Source: Castor canadensis (lineage: Eukaryota; Chordata; Mammalia; Rodentia; Castoridae). From it: a stretch of DNA of 64,000 bases. The position numbers were made by a program, and so were the translations under genes. Numbering within the stretch: the stretch's first letter is position 1; each line of letters begins with the position of its first letter. The stretch spans positions 163,344,583 through 163,408,582 of the forward strand of contig NC_133390.1 of assembly GCF_047511655.1 (NCBI RefSeq), given 5' to 3'. This document shows positions 1 to 10,504 of the stretch, one piece after another. The notes beneath the pieces were generated by a model. It saw only the letters and a program-made list of their open reading frames with translations, ran no database searches and was not told the DNA's origin.

Positions 1-164
1 GCTCATGTCACATAAAACTTGTCCCCCATTAATCTGTTTTATGTCAAATTATTTCTCAGGCTCAGCCAAAGACCCTAAAAGAATAATAGTAAAATTCTAC
101 CTATTCAAGAACATATATCACATATTAATACACACATTCAGAGAGATGTATGTTTATGTGCACA

Positions 165-220
165 TGTGTAGATATATACATATATACATATATATAGCAA
201 ATGCTATATATATATATAGA
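165..220. repeat. AT-rich dinucleotide tract with a perfect hairpin
   Basis: A run of TA and TATACA units. Inside it, 188-199 and 202-213 are exact reverse complements (12-bp arms) with a two-base AA spacer, so the segment could extrude as a cruciform. This is an ordinary property of TA microsatellites that have picked up an interruption. Confidence 0.8.
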
Positions 221-569
221 ACACTCACGTGTCATATTAAGCATTATGTAAAGCTCTACTTATCTACTTTATGTAATTTTGTTATTTTGTAATTATTTAG
301 TGAGGAATGAGAGAGAAGAGGATAATGATTTTTTTTTCCTATTTTGAGCAGTGAAGAAGACTCTTATTTTTGACTAAGAATAGGAGAAGTAGGAGATAAG
401 CTCACATCAACTTCTCAACTCTTGGGGCTTGGGAGGTTATAGATATAGAATAAAAGCAGTAATAGGGAGGGATAGATTAATGAAAGGGAGAAATATTCAT
501 GTCTTTTCTGGGAATGGGAGAGATTTTGTGGAAATTTGAGCACCCCATCTTTTGCTCCATTTATGATTC

Positions 570-630
570 TTTTATTTTTTTTCCGTGGGACTACAGTTTG
601 AACTCAGGGCTTTGCACTTTCAAACCCTTT
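570..630 (-). repeat. SINE fragment, dID (tRNA-like) part
   Basis: A T-rich run is followed by the reverse complement of the tRNA/ID-like module seen complete elsewhere in the window: a TTTGAACTCAGGGC box corresponding to a B-box region. Only the tail-proximal 50-60 bases are recognisable. The 7SL-like part is missing, so this is a truncated or heavily eroded copy. Confidence 0.55.
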
Positions 631-864
631 ATGTTGCTATGGCAATTGTCAGCTGCCATGGCACTGAGAGTGTGTCATTTAGTATGCAAATGAGATGATA
701 ATGAAGTTAGAGGTCATCTGTGGTCACTCTAGCAGCCATCAATCAGTTGTGGTTAGCCTTCCTGAAGATGGACTTTTGGCCTACAGGAATCCTGTCTTCA
801 AAGTTACAGAAGATTAGTGTAGGACAGATATTCAGCTAGGTCATGATAATGAATATTTTATGCA

Positions 865-1215
865 TTGAAAAATTATTTTATAAGCCCCTGTAAGGCACAA
901 GGCACTGGGGATTCCATAATGGAAAAAGACAGTTGTGGTCACTCACTCTGGCCACTCTAGCATGAGCAAATGAGATACAGACATACTCAGAAACAGAAGA
1001 TTAGGGAGTAGAGGGTCTTGTAGGGAAGTTCATAGGGAATTTAGTAAGGAACATAGGAGGGTAACAGGAAGAACTGACAGGAAAATATGCAGATTTGGAA
1101 CTTAGGAGAGATCATGGAGCTTATCATGGGCTTAGGGATATCAGGAGTTGGGTTGAAGAGGGTGAGAACAGCCAAGATTTAAGCAAATGGAGTAAGCAGT
1201 AACAATTAGGATAAG
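865..1215 (-). repeat. L2 LINE relic
   Basis: The segment starts with the reverse complement of the L2 3' end (AAGGCACTGGGGATTCC) and continues into the purine-rich text typical of reverse-strand L2 ORF2 (TCTTGTAGGGAAGTTCATAG region near 1015). It is strongly diverged with no usable reading frame. The family call is from recognition, not alignment. Confidence 0.5.
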
Positions 1216-1574
1216 GATGAAACTCATGATGACTCTGAAATAGAAAAAAAAGTTATAATGATGGATACTGAGAAAGAAATAAAAGGTTAAAAAAATGTAA
1301 GAGAGCCAGGATTATGTAAAAAATACAGAGAATATGAAGAAATGTGGAATAAACAGAATCTTCCCTATGATCCTGCCCAGGATTTCCCATTATAGATATA
1401 TAAAGCAATGACCTTAAACCCAGCAGCCAAGAGAGGTGCACAGGTTTTGTTAAACACACATTTTGATGACAATTTAAAAGGCCAGACTTTGAGACACTTC
1501 CTATGTCACAAGACTTGTGCTGCCCAGCAGAATCTCATTTCCTGAAATCTGCTCACATTCGACTCATAATAACT

Positions 1575-1735
1575 CCTCACTTTATAGTTTACCAAGAGCT
1601 GGATCATATCTTGTCCGGGCCTTACCAGTGAGAACCAGGCAGTCATGATCACTATCTCCATTTTCAGATGAGGAGGAAATGGGTTCAGAGAAGCTAAATA
1701 ATAAATCTGAGGTCTCACACATTTCTTAACATCCT
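1575..1735 (-). repeat. MIR SINE relic
   Basis: Reverse-strand MIR core: ATCTCCATTTTCAGATGAGG followed by GGTTCAGAGAAGCTAAATAA, the usual complement of the MIR stretch around CCTCATCTGTAAAATGGGGA. It is short and eroded. Confidence 0.65.
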
Positions 1736-1739
1736 GCAA

Positions 1740-3085
1740 CACACTTGCTATTTACTACTGGCCCTGGCATTGGAGAATTGTGTCCTCTGTGATATACTCT
1801 CAAAAATTATGCTTTATGCAAGTTCTTAGAAGGGTGTTTTGGATCCACATAATCTATGACATTTGGACAATTAACTTCCTTTAATCCTTTGGGAAATGAA
1901 AAATAAAGAATGGGTGAGAGAGTAAAGGCAGATCCTGGGGCACTTTCAGTGATGGAGAGACAAAGGCAGATAAACACATCCCTAACTGTCATTACATTCC
2001 CCCCCACACCTCAAATCAAAAAAGGACAAACAACTAGGTTGGGTTTCCAAGATTGCCTGGCAGTAGTCTGGGCAGCACACATTCTGCTGTGGGTACTGCA
2101 CTTCCTCCACCCAGCGGCCCAGCACATGTGCTGTCTCTTGTGTGTTCATTCCCATATTGCTGCTGCTGACTTAGGATCTTGGGTCCGACCCTGGTTCCCT
2201 CCCTCCTGTCTTTCAGTCAGGCCTTCCCATTTCTGAAGTCGACAGCTTCCCTAAAGTATTGGCACACAGTATGTCCTAACTCAGACACCAAACAGCAGGG
2301 GCTGCCAGGGAGGGGGAGAAAGGAACAGAATGGAGACTGGGCCTCCTTGGAGGCCAAGCTGAAGGAGGCATAGGAATGAGAGCTATGGGGAAGCTGAGTG
2401 TGTCAGGCACAAGAGCCATTGCACTGGGGGTCCAGTGACCGCTTCTTTAAAAGTTCTATGAGTACAGAGAAGAGATGGAATTTGTAATCTGAGCAATAAT
2501 TGGAGCAGGGAGGTAGGAGGAGCTAGAGCCAGCACCTTCCCAACAGAGATGGTCAAGAAGTGGGCAGGGGGTGGACCCAATAGAACATTGGAGTTCTAGT
2601 CTAGAAGTCAAGACCAAAAAAGTTGTGAATGGATGGAATGCATAAAAAGGTGGGTTTGCAAGCTGCACACCAATACCCAGGTGCAAATGATATCAAGAGT
2701 CTGGAAGCAAGCTCTTTTCCCATTCCACAACTGGTGAGCCTGTGAGATTGCTCAGGTCATGACCCATGAATCTGACCTTGTAGTTAATAGCAGCCAGGAC
2801 TCAGCTTGGAAGAGCCACAGGTTAGGTGGCAGGGCCCCAGAGACAGACATTGGTTAGAGTTATTCAAGGTGCCCAGAGAGAGCTCAATGAGTCAGTCATC
2901 AGATACACTGGAAGGGGGTAGAGGAGACTTCTGTAACTCCCAGCTCAGGTTGTTAAGATGGGCTAAATTCTCTTGGTTTTGTTTCACAAAATCTTTAAAC
3001 CAACATCCCAGACATTTTTCTAATAATGAATATTTTAAATGATATTAGGCTTTAAATAGCTCATGTCATTCTTTTAAAAGAACAT
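1740..3085. other. No gene or clear repeat seen
   Basis: Non-repetitive sequence of mixed composition. Several short overlapping open frames exist on both strands (for example near 1910-2236 and 2456-2686). They overlap each other, lack recognisable domains and have no convincing splice context. A weak MIR-like stretch may lie near 1850-1930, but I cannot support it. Confidence 0.5.
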
Positions 3086-3088
3086 TTT

Positions 3089-3089
3089 A

Positions 3090-3134
<45 letters not shown>
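3089..3134. repeat. (TA)n microsatellite
   Basis: About 22 uninterrupted TA units, followed to about 3175 by degenerate TATA/CATATG text. It is long and pure, so it is probably length-polymorphic and prone to slippage. Confidence 0.95.
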
Positions 3135-3139
<5 letters not shown>

Positions 3140-3179
3140 CATATATGTATATTCATATACAAGTATAATATATAAGTAC

Positions 3180-5015
3180 AGTAGGTATACGTAAGTATAA
3201 CTAGCACTCAGATCCAGAAGTAGATCATAACAAATACCCTAAAAGTCCCTGCAACACTTAACTCTTAATTTAAAAAAAAAAAAAATCTCTTGGCTACTCT
3301 GCCAACCTGAAGAAATACCTTTCTGATTTAAGTTGAGAACAAATAAGGAAATGCTATGCAATATGTAGATTTTCACTCTCTGGCACATTTCTGTACAGAT
3401 CTATTCTACAAAAGGAGTTGTATCCTGTCTCCAGCTTGCCCAAGAAAGCTATAGAGAGTCACTTTGATTACACAAACTGGATGCAGAGCTCTGAGCAGTG
3501 GCTTTTCTGCTGCAGAGTTGCTCAGAAGTCAGCCTTGTGTCTGACAGAATGAGCTGAATCCTCATGACTGGTCGACATTCTGTATACCTTCCTTCTGTGT
3601 TCTAGGGCAGCAGTTGGGATGGAAAAGGAAACTTCCTAACTGTCACACACTTTACACACAGGTTCCCATACAGCGCTTGAAGTCATTTCCTTTACAGGGT
3701 ATGGGTACCTTGGAATTCCTTGGAGTTACATCTGGGGTGTTTTGAGCCAGGATCTCTACTGAGGATTTGGATGGGGCAGGGAATAGGTGCAAATATTCCC
3801 GGCAACTGTATTCAGGGAATTTTTCTGGAGATATTCTCAAACTTACACATTATCCCACAGCCTGGCCTTCCCTCCAAAAGTTAAGAATGCTCTACTTGAC
3901 TCTGAGTGATCAAAGACACTCATTCTTCACCTTGCTTTCATACTGAGATGTTTTTCTATTTTCCCAGACATTAGTCAATATAATGGGAAAAACTATGAGT
4001 CTAGAGTTGGACACACTGCACTTGGACACACTGCACTCACCATGGGTGACTCTACAGGGATTTCTGCAAAGTTCAGCTAGCTTGCTATCTCCCTAATATA
4101 CCCAGGCAGGCTGAGATGAGGAGGAAGGTAGGCTCAGAGTGATCTGGATATTTCAGATAGACAGCCAAGGATGGCCCTGAGATGTTAACACCACCCAGAA
4201 TAGCCACAGAAGAGCAGCAAGAGCAAGATGTCTTTGAAGGTCTCACCACCTATAGCCAAGTTCAGCCAGGAAACTTTTCTTTCTGGAAGGACAGCCCGTA
4301 GCCTTTGAAAGGCACTCCCACCCCTCCCTGGGGCCCTGGTTACTTCTAGTTTTCAGTCTATCAAGTTTATGACTTACTACCTTAACAGCACAAGTGTTCT
4401 GAGAACATGATCTTTGTCTGCATCCACCACTTCAACAAATCCCAGTTGAATTTAAAGTTAACAATAGTAAGTCTATGACTAAGTTTAACCTGAATTTATA
4501 AGTAAAATGGTATATTGAAAGTTTGCATAGTTTCCTCTACTCCTTTCTCCCAGAGAACAGGACAGGTAGCTGTCATCTGACTACCAAATTGTGAGTGTTA
4601 GTGGTAAGATCCATGGAGGAGGACATCCTTCTGTCATCGCTACATGTCCTTATGTACCCTAAAGACTCAATGGATATGTGCATCAGAGGACTCATCAGAC
4701 TCTCCAAATCAATGCCTATTGACTTATAGTTGCTAAGGGGACAGTGTGCCCAAAGAGTTGTTCCCTATCCCACTTAATGACCACCAAATTCATCCACAAA
4801 CCCAGCCTAAAAAAGAGACAATTCTTGTCCCAAGTTCTTTCCCATAGACAAAGAAGAAAGTACTTCAGTTAACAACTCCTGGAATTTGGTTTAGATTGTC
4901 AAGTATATAACCATCAAGGTGGCAGCTCTAATAGACAGAGATGGCAGAAAATGTTAGCTCATTACAGTCCTAGTAATATCAATAACATCTACCATTGATG
5001 AATACATTTAGTGTT
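3180..5015. other. Unique sequence, no gene seen
   Basis: No recognisable exon, RNA gene or well-preserved repeat. The one structural oddity is a short tandem duplication at 4007-4036, listed separately. Open frames here are 60-65 codons and without features. Confidence 0.5.
4007..4036. repeat. 15-bp perfect tandem duplication
   Basis: TTGGACACACTGCAC occurs twice back to back (4007-4021 and 4022-4036) with no mismatch. Two exact copies in otherwise unique DNA suggest a recent slippage or end-joining duplication. Confidence 0.95.
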
Positions 5016-5019
5016 GAGT

Positions 5020-5240
5020 GTTGAGCAGATTGCTAATTATGAATAATTTCATCATATTTTCTCAAAAAGGCAGTAAAATCAGCATTTATTTTATCTCTGC
5101 TGTTAAAATGGGGAAGCTTTGTTGAGAGATGGCAAGAACGTTGGCTAAGGGCATGGCCACAGAGTCAAAATTCAAGCCTAGATCTTCTTGATTCCAAAGC
5201 CAAGTCTGAGAACTTACAACAGGACTTTAACACTCAAGTG
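5020..5240 (-). repeat. MIR SINE relic
   Basis: Reverse-strand MIR: TGTTAAAATGGGGAAGC, then GAGATGGCAAGAACGTTGGC, then ATTCAAGCCTAGATCTTC and the ATTCCAAAGCCAAG end. The order of blocks matches reverse-complement MIR with moderate divergence. Confidence 0.65.
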
Positions 5241-5435
5241 TCTTGTCCATAACTCAGCACCCATGACAGCATGGGAAGTAGAGTCTGTATCCTTGACCCC
5301 TAAATTCAATGTCTGCCCACTGAGAAGATCTCTAGACGTCCTTCCAGAGCTATATTGATTATCCAGTTCTTGTTCTGAGTTTCATCACACAATTGTTGGG
5401 CAGGTATCCCCAAACCCTGGCAGAGTTTCCATTGT

Positions 5436-5450
5436 CCACAAGATGGCGTT
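5436..5450 (+). promoter_or_regulatory. Candidate CTCF-type site
   Basis: CCACAAGATGGCGTT resembles the CTCF core CCASYAGRKGGCRS, with A where Y is usual and T at the last position. It lies in non-repeat DNA. A sequence match alone predicts occupancy poorly. Confidence 0.35.
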
Positions 5451-5919
5451 GAGGGGTGAACCAAAACCCTCCAGGCCTACATGTCTTAGGGGCACCATTC
5501 CATGGTAGCTGGATTTGCTAACAGTTGGGTCAAGAAAGGAGAAGGGACCTATGTAGACATATCAACTGCCAGTCTTGTGCCAATTTCTAATTAAGGACTT
5601 TGTATCAGTTACTCCAAAGCAAAGTTTCAGAAATTTCCTGGGAGTTCCCTGGCAAGTGTTACAGGTACATGACAAACATGTGCTGAGCTAAACCGAATGG
5701 GTTTAACCGTCAAGTCCTTTGAAGTCCTGATCAGACCATCCTCTGTGAGTTCATGTCTCCCTTAGACTGACAAACATTCAGCTGGTGAAGGATCAATGAA
5801 AGATGTTCCATTCAACACTTTGAATGCTGGCCTTTTTTTCGATAATGGTTAGATGGACTTCACACCTAGAAAATAGTGCAGTTGCCATAAGAGTTGAGGT
5901 TCTGGGGCAGAAAGAGCAA

Positions 5920-6050
5920 GGTAGGCTGGAAAGATGCTTGAACCATGAGAAGGCCTGATATACAACTGCAACTCTGTTTCTCACATCCTTTGAACAAGTC
6001 ACTATGAGCCTCAACACCCTCATCTTTAAAATAGCCATGCTTGTACTCTG
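5920..6050 (+). repeat. MIR SINE relic
   Basis: Plus-strand MIR core: ACATCCTTTGAACAAGTCAC, then GAGCCTCAACACCCTCATCT, then TTTAAAATAG, matching the MIR order (CCTTGGGCAAGTTAC, CCTCAGTTTCCTCATCTG, TAAAATGGGG). An adjacent MIR starts about 140 bases downstream in the same orientation. Confidence 0.6.
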
Positions 6051-6185
6051 TACTTTATTGTATCAAAATAATCAAATATGTTAAGTAATGCAACTTGCAG
6101 AAAAAGTCACCATTGTGAATCTAAGATTCTACCCATATGAAGAGAGTAGTTATTGTTTTTCAAAAGGTGACACTAAATCTGGTCA

Positions 6186-6415
6186 AGCACCAAGGCTCTG
6201 GAGTCAGATCTGAATTTCAACTTCATCTTTATTAGCAGTGTGGTCTCAGACAAATCATGTGATTGATCTGTGTTCTCTACACCTGTAAGATGGGGATAAC
6301 AGTAATACAAACTTCTTAGAGTTGTGGTGAAGGCAGATAGAAACATAAAGTTAGTTTAGTAAAATGTTTAGCACACAGTTAACATCAAAACAGCACTACT
6401 ACTAATATTGTTATG
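6186..6415 (+). repeat. MIR SINE, fairly complete
   Basis: Nearly full-length plus-strand MIR: GGCTCTGGAGTCAGATCTGA at the start, AGACAAATCATGTGATTGAT and CTGTAAGATGGGGATAACAG in the middle, and GTTTAGCACACAGTTAACAT near the end. It is better preserved than most MIR copies in the window. Confidence 0.75.
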
Positions 6416-6427
6416 CATTTAGCTTTT

Positions 6428-6610
6428 TGGATTTTTTTTTGGCAGTATTTGGGTTTGAACTTAGGCTAAGCCATGCCCCAGCCATTTTTGCTTTAGTTAT
6501 TTTTCAGTAGGGACTCACGCTTTTTGCCCAAGCTGGTCTTGAACTGCAATCCTCTTACCTATACCTCCCTCATAGCTGGGATCACAGCTATGTATACATG
6601 TGCACCAGCC
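6428..6610 (-). repeat. Composite SINE, dID plus B1-like unit
   Basis: Begins with an oligo-T (the complement of the A-tail). Then comes a tRNA/ID-like block (GGGTTTGAACTTAGGC to CATGCCCCAGCC), then the complement of a 7SL/B1-like monomer (AAGCTGGTCTTGAACTGCAATCC to CATAGCTGGGATCACAGC). The TGGGATTACAG-like text marks the B1/Alu-type head. The order, read on the minus strand, is B1-like then ID-like, as in B1-dID elements. Its outer end abuts a small inverted repeat (6592-6601 with 6611-6620). Confidence 0.75.
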
Positions 6611-7000
6611 ACATGTATACAACTTTTCATTTACATGTATTGTAAACTATGATACATTGGACATGGTTCATACTGGCTCCCATGAGCTAACACTGTGCAT
6701 CCTTTTCCAACTTCAACATACCACTATAACATTGAAATGAGTTTAGTGGGAATTATTTACATCATGGAAAATTAGAAAATGCTACAAATCAGAGCTGGTG
6801 TTTGTTTCTCTTCCAAAAAGTCAATTTGCTGGTATCTTATTATGATTATTAAATGTGTTTTGGTTTACTTCCTCTAGAAGCAGTTCCTAGGATGGGAATC
6901 ATATGCAAATAAGTTATTAAGAAAGTACTCCCAAATAAAACCTATAAAGGAGGGAAGCAGTAGAAGGCAAGGGAAGAAGCCAGGCAAGATGTGGGTTGCA

Positions 7001-7412
7001 ATGTCTTGGATATGATTTGAGTGTTCCCAAGGGTCCATTAAAACTGAAAGTTTGGTCTGTGGAGGGCACCATTGGGAGATGGTGAAACCTTTTAGTGGAA
7101 GGTCCTTAGGTCACTGAGGACATTTCTTGAAGGTATTTTTCAAGTGCCTCAAGAGAGTTGTTATAAAAGAAACAAGTCTGGACCCTCCAGTAATCTCTGC
7201 TTCCTGGTTTCAGACCTGACTTCCTGTTCCAACATTCACTCTGCCATGATGTAACACCATCCACCATTAAGCCATTCGTCAGTGGCTGAACCAATGGGGC
7301 CACCCAGTCGTGGACTTTGAAATTCCAAAACTGTGAGCTAAATAAGCCTCTTTTCTTTATAAATAGGCTATGTGGAGTATTTTCTTACCGTGACAAAAAA
7401 CTGACTAACACA
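7001..7412 (+). mobile_element. Solo LTR of MaLR (MST/MLT-like) type
   Basis: Reads through the characteristic MaLR LTR succession: GGATATGATTTGAGTGTTCC, AAGTTTGGTCTGTGG, TGGTGAAACCTTTTAGTGG, ATTCACTCTGCCATGATG, CAATGGGGCCACCCAGTCG, AAAACTGTGAGCTAAATAAG and a TGACTAACA end. AATAAG around 7340 is the probable LTR polyadenylation-signal area. No internal retroviral sequence adjoins it, so this is a solo LTR, moderately diverged. The exact 5' end and the short TSD are unclear. The subfamily is not assigned. Confidence 0.75.
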
Positions 7413-7819
7413 TGGGCTCAGTTGTAGTCTGGTTTCAGCCTGATACAACAGGCAGCTTGGGAGTCTGAATGACAGAGTTCCCACCTTAAGGCAAGGGGTT
7501 CTAATCTTCTTCTGCCATATTAGTTGATCATTGGCTACTGATCAACTTCTGGAGAGAACACAGCTTCCTGGGCATTCTGAGTGAGACAGCTCCTAATTCC
7601 TGTCCTTAAATCCCACTCTCTAAAGAAGGGTAAGGAATGCATCATTGACCTTTAGTCCTGCTGAAACATGGATACCTCAGCTCAATAAAGGAGATCTGAG
7701 CAGGGTACCAACTGCTTTTACTACAATATGGAAACAGATTTTTGCACTAGACATTTGAACTAGAATAGATTAGGGAAGTCACCTCTCCTATGTGTATAAT
7801 CCAATTCAGATACAGAAGA

Positions 7820-8290
7820 GCTGTTTATCCAATCAGCAAATATTTATTTAATGTGAATGACATTCCTGGTAAAGGGATGGATACTAGAGGTCTAAGAGTG
7901 AACATAATCAGATGTGGGGTTCCAACACTGAAGGAGTTTACATTCCAGCTATGGAGACAGACATTAACCAAATGCTCCCACAAATAAACAAAAATTTACA
8001 ACTGTGATGGTTGCTGTGAAAGGGGAATGCTCTTGGATGTAAAGAGAAGGGTTTGATGGACACAAACTTCCTTAAAAGAGCAACAATAAAGCAGAGTTCT
8101 GAAGCAAGAGCTGGAGATCACTAGGTGTGGGAGTAGTGTGATCTAGAAGTGGGAGGGACTGAGAGTAGATGGAAAGGTGAACAGTCCCTTGGTCCAGCTC
8201 CAGGACAAGCTTGTATGTGGAGATTAGTCCCTGAGGCCCAAGGAACAGGGATGGCTTTTACAAGGGGGTAGGAAAATGAGGACGCAAATT
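7820..8290 (-). repeat. L2 LINE relic, long
   Basis: Reverse-strand L2: AGCAAATATTTATTTAATG, ATACTAGAGGTCTAAGAGTG, GAAGGAGTTTACATTCCAGC and GGAGACAGACATTAACC represent the L2 3' end. The following purine-rich stretch, to about 8290, continues into the complement of the C-terminal reverse-transcriptase region. No open frame remains. Confidence 0.65.
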
Positions 8291-8609
8291 GTCTTTGCTC
8301 TTCTGAGAACAGTACTTAGAAGGCAGGACAGCTCTTCTCTATTATGACTGAGATTCTAGAATTCTCTATTTTGGAAACAAGACTATTTTTATGCTTTTCA
8401 TGTTTTCTCAGATTGGTTTCTTTCTGTTTTCCTTTGATGTTTAGGAAAGTGCCTTTGAAAATTCCTGCTTGACTTAGCTGTGCCAAGGAAAAGGGGGTGT
8501 GTGTCCTAAGTCCTGAAGTTAAAAGGAGGGGGCACAAAGTGTGTGTATATTGCACACAAATGCGTGTGATCCTGTGAGCCATGTGCATACATATCTGCAT
8601 GTATGCATG

Positions 8610-8680
8610 TGAGTGCTTCATGGATGTGTGTGTGTGGTGTTTGTGAATGCATTTGTGGGTATGTGCATGTGTGTGTCTGC
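8610..8680. repeat. Imperfect TG-rich tract
   Basis: Interrupted TG/TGTG/GTGTTTG text continues the TG- and CATG-rich run that starts near 8535. The interruptions suggest an old, slowly evolving dinucleotide repeat. Overlapping open frames on both strands here are repeat-driven. Confidence 0.8.
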
Positions 8681-8769
8681 TTTGCTGATCAGGACTGGGA
8701 GGTGGTGACTGGAGGTGGGGGAGAAGAATGCACAGGGCAAGTCATAGAGGGAGGAGGAGGAGGAGGGGA

Positions 8770-9060
8770 AGTGTTCATTGCTGCTGCTCAGCCCATTATT
8801 AAAGAGAAACAACATTCCCAGCAGGAGGCAGAAGGGTAATAAAACCAGTGGCTCCACAATTTATGATGCTAACTGAGATTCCGTAGTTTGAAGCAAGACT
8901 ATCCCCCGAGCATCAAGGTCAACAAGCCAGCAATGCCCTGGCTTCCAAAGAGCTCCCCCGTGCCCACCTATTAATCAGCCCATTGCTGAAAATGCACCAA
9001 TGAGCTCTGTTCTGGAAACATCATTAATAAGCAGGGACAGGCCAAATTGCTAAGAATTCC
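8770..9060. promoter_or_regulatory. Candidate conserved non-coding element, block 1
   Basis: Non-repeat sequence with closely spaced homeodomain-type cores: CCCATTATTAAAG near 8792, GGTAATAAAAC near 8836, CAATTTATGATGC near 8857, CTATTAATCAGC near 8968 and CATCATTAATAAG near 9020. A CCAAT box lies near 8997. There is no reading frame and no interspersed repeat. Together with the next two blocks this suggests a developmental enhancer. That is an inference from texture, since conservation could not be checked. Confidence 0.4.
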
Positions 9061-9199
9061 AGGACAGGGGCAGAAAGGCAAGGAAAAAAATATTTATATG
9101 CACATATGTGTGTGTTTGTGTGTGGGGTGTAGCCTATTATGTATATGGGGCCATCTATTACAGAGGTCATATATAAGTGTGTCTATTCATCTTCCATAT

Positions 9200-9600
9200 A
9201 TTTTATATTCTTTGAGAAATTTTCAGGCTTTAGAACCTTGCCAGATGGAATTAGAGCAATTGTTCTTCTGCCGAGACTTTGGGAAATTAATGAGGTTCGC
9301 ACGCAAAGCCATGAGAAAATAGAGATTTTTTTTTTAAGTGCTCAGTTTCCAAAAATACAGCAGCCACAATCCCAGAGAGAGCGATCAGTTTAGTGGCTAA
9401 TCTTGAGGCCCATCAGTGGCCCCAGCATATCTTTTGGGTTATTGCGATTCTGAATGGAGCTTTAATCAGCTTAGCCCAGCCTGGGCGCCAAGGGCCTGCA
9501 GGCAAAGGGCATTTCCCTGCAGATCCTCTGGAAAACGTCTATTCTGCTCTAAATAAATGGATCATTCGCTCTCCAGCTCCATCCTAGAGTGCAGAGCTGA
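9200..9600. promoter_or_regulatory. Candidate conserved non-coding element, block 2
   Basis: Contains GGGAAATTAATGAGG near 9280, GGTTATTGCGATTCTG near 9438, AGCTTTAATCAGCTTAGCC near 9460, CTCTAAATAAATGGATCATT near 9546 and a GC-rich stretch with GGCGCCAAGGGCCTGCAGG near 9484. Mixed GC-rich and TAAT-type islands with retained CpGs are typical of constrained vertebrate enhancers. Overlapping short open frames on the plus strand differ in frame and have no domain, so coding is unlikely. Confidence 0.4.
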
Positions 9601-9639
9601 ACTTTCTTTTGTGTTTAGGAAAGAAAGCAGAAATGGGGA

Positions 9640-10200
9640 GGAAACCTATACCATCATAACCCCCAAAGGGAAAGAATGATCATTTTCTTTGTACAATATT
9701 GTCTAAGAGTTTGTACCCCCAACTGGAAATCTCAGTCTCAAAAATATGTTTCTGTTTTAATGTTCTATCATCAGAACTTTTCATAAATTCTCCATTCCCG
9801 TCAGAGACCACCCTGAAAAAGAGCTCTGAGCCACTTTTGTCACTCTGCAAGCCCCAGGGGACCAGCCTTTGGCCAATATGGCGACCTCCCATTTTGATGG
9901 CTTCCCTCACAGAACGCAAGGGTGGGGAAGGGACAGCCCAATATTGGGTCCCCGCCTCCGTCAGCTGAGCCAGCTGACCAAACCCAAACAAAACCACTGC
10001 TGGCTTGCTTCCTCCCTCTACTCTAGTGTTTGCCTCCAGTTTGGAACAGGAAGGATTTTTTGTCAGCATTCCCTCCCCCCAAAAAGGGTGTTTTCCTATT
10101 GCTCAACAGACCTCAGGACCAGAAATGTCGCCTGTTTTCCCAGTTCCCCAGCTCCCTGCAGCCCTGTCTTCTGTTTGGAGTTGCCTGAAAGGAAACTAGG
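9640..10200. promoter_or_regulatory. Candidate conserved non-coding element, block 3
   Basis: Holds a perfect ACAATATTGT palindrome at 9693-9702 (two SOX-type half sites facing each other), TTGGCCAA at 9869-9876 (NFI-like), an overlapping AATATGGCGAC at 9875-9885 (YY1-like) and an ACCAAACCCAAACAAAACC stretch near 9978 (forkhead-like). Open frames exist on both strands across 9680-10207 (up to 129 codons on minus). They overlap one another and carry no recognisable domain. I rate non-coding regulatory function more likely than a gene. Confidence 0.4.
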
Positions 10201-10354
10201 GAATTGACAATATGCTCTGCTTGATCTAAAACAACAGAAAATGGCTCTGAGGTAAACTTTCAAGGGGCTCTTCTTGTTAGCAATGTAGGGCAAGGCATAT
10301 ATGTTACTTTATATCTGTGTGTATTAAAATGACACTTGAGGAATTGCTTGAACT

Positions 10355-10500
10355 GTGATTTTTGAGCATGTACTGAATATGTTGAGTATTTACATGCATC
10401 ACACAGGATCCTTTAATGACATGGAGACATAGGCTACTTTCCCAAGAACTGAAAGAGTTGAGGATTTAATCCAGGTATGTCTGATCCAAAAATGGTCTGT
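10355..10500 (-). repeat. MIR SINE relic
   Basis: Reverse-strand MIR: GTATTTACATGCATCACACA, GACATGGAGACATAGGC, CAAGAACTGAAAGAGTTGAGG and ATTTAATCCAGGTATGTCTG match the end-to-start order of MIR. It is eroded in the middle. Confidence 0.55.
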
Positions 10501-10504
10501 GTCC

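Noticed and set aside
7001-7412. Full endogenous retrovirus
   Set aside because: Only one LTR is present. No gag, pol or env-like sequence and no second LTR flank it.
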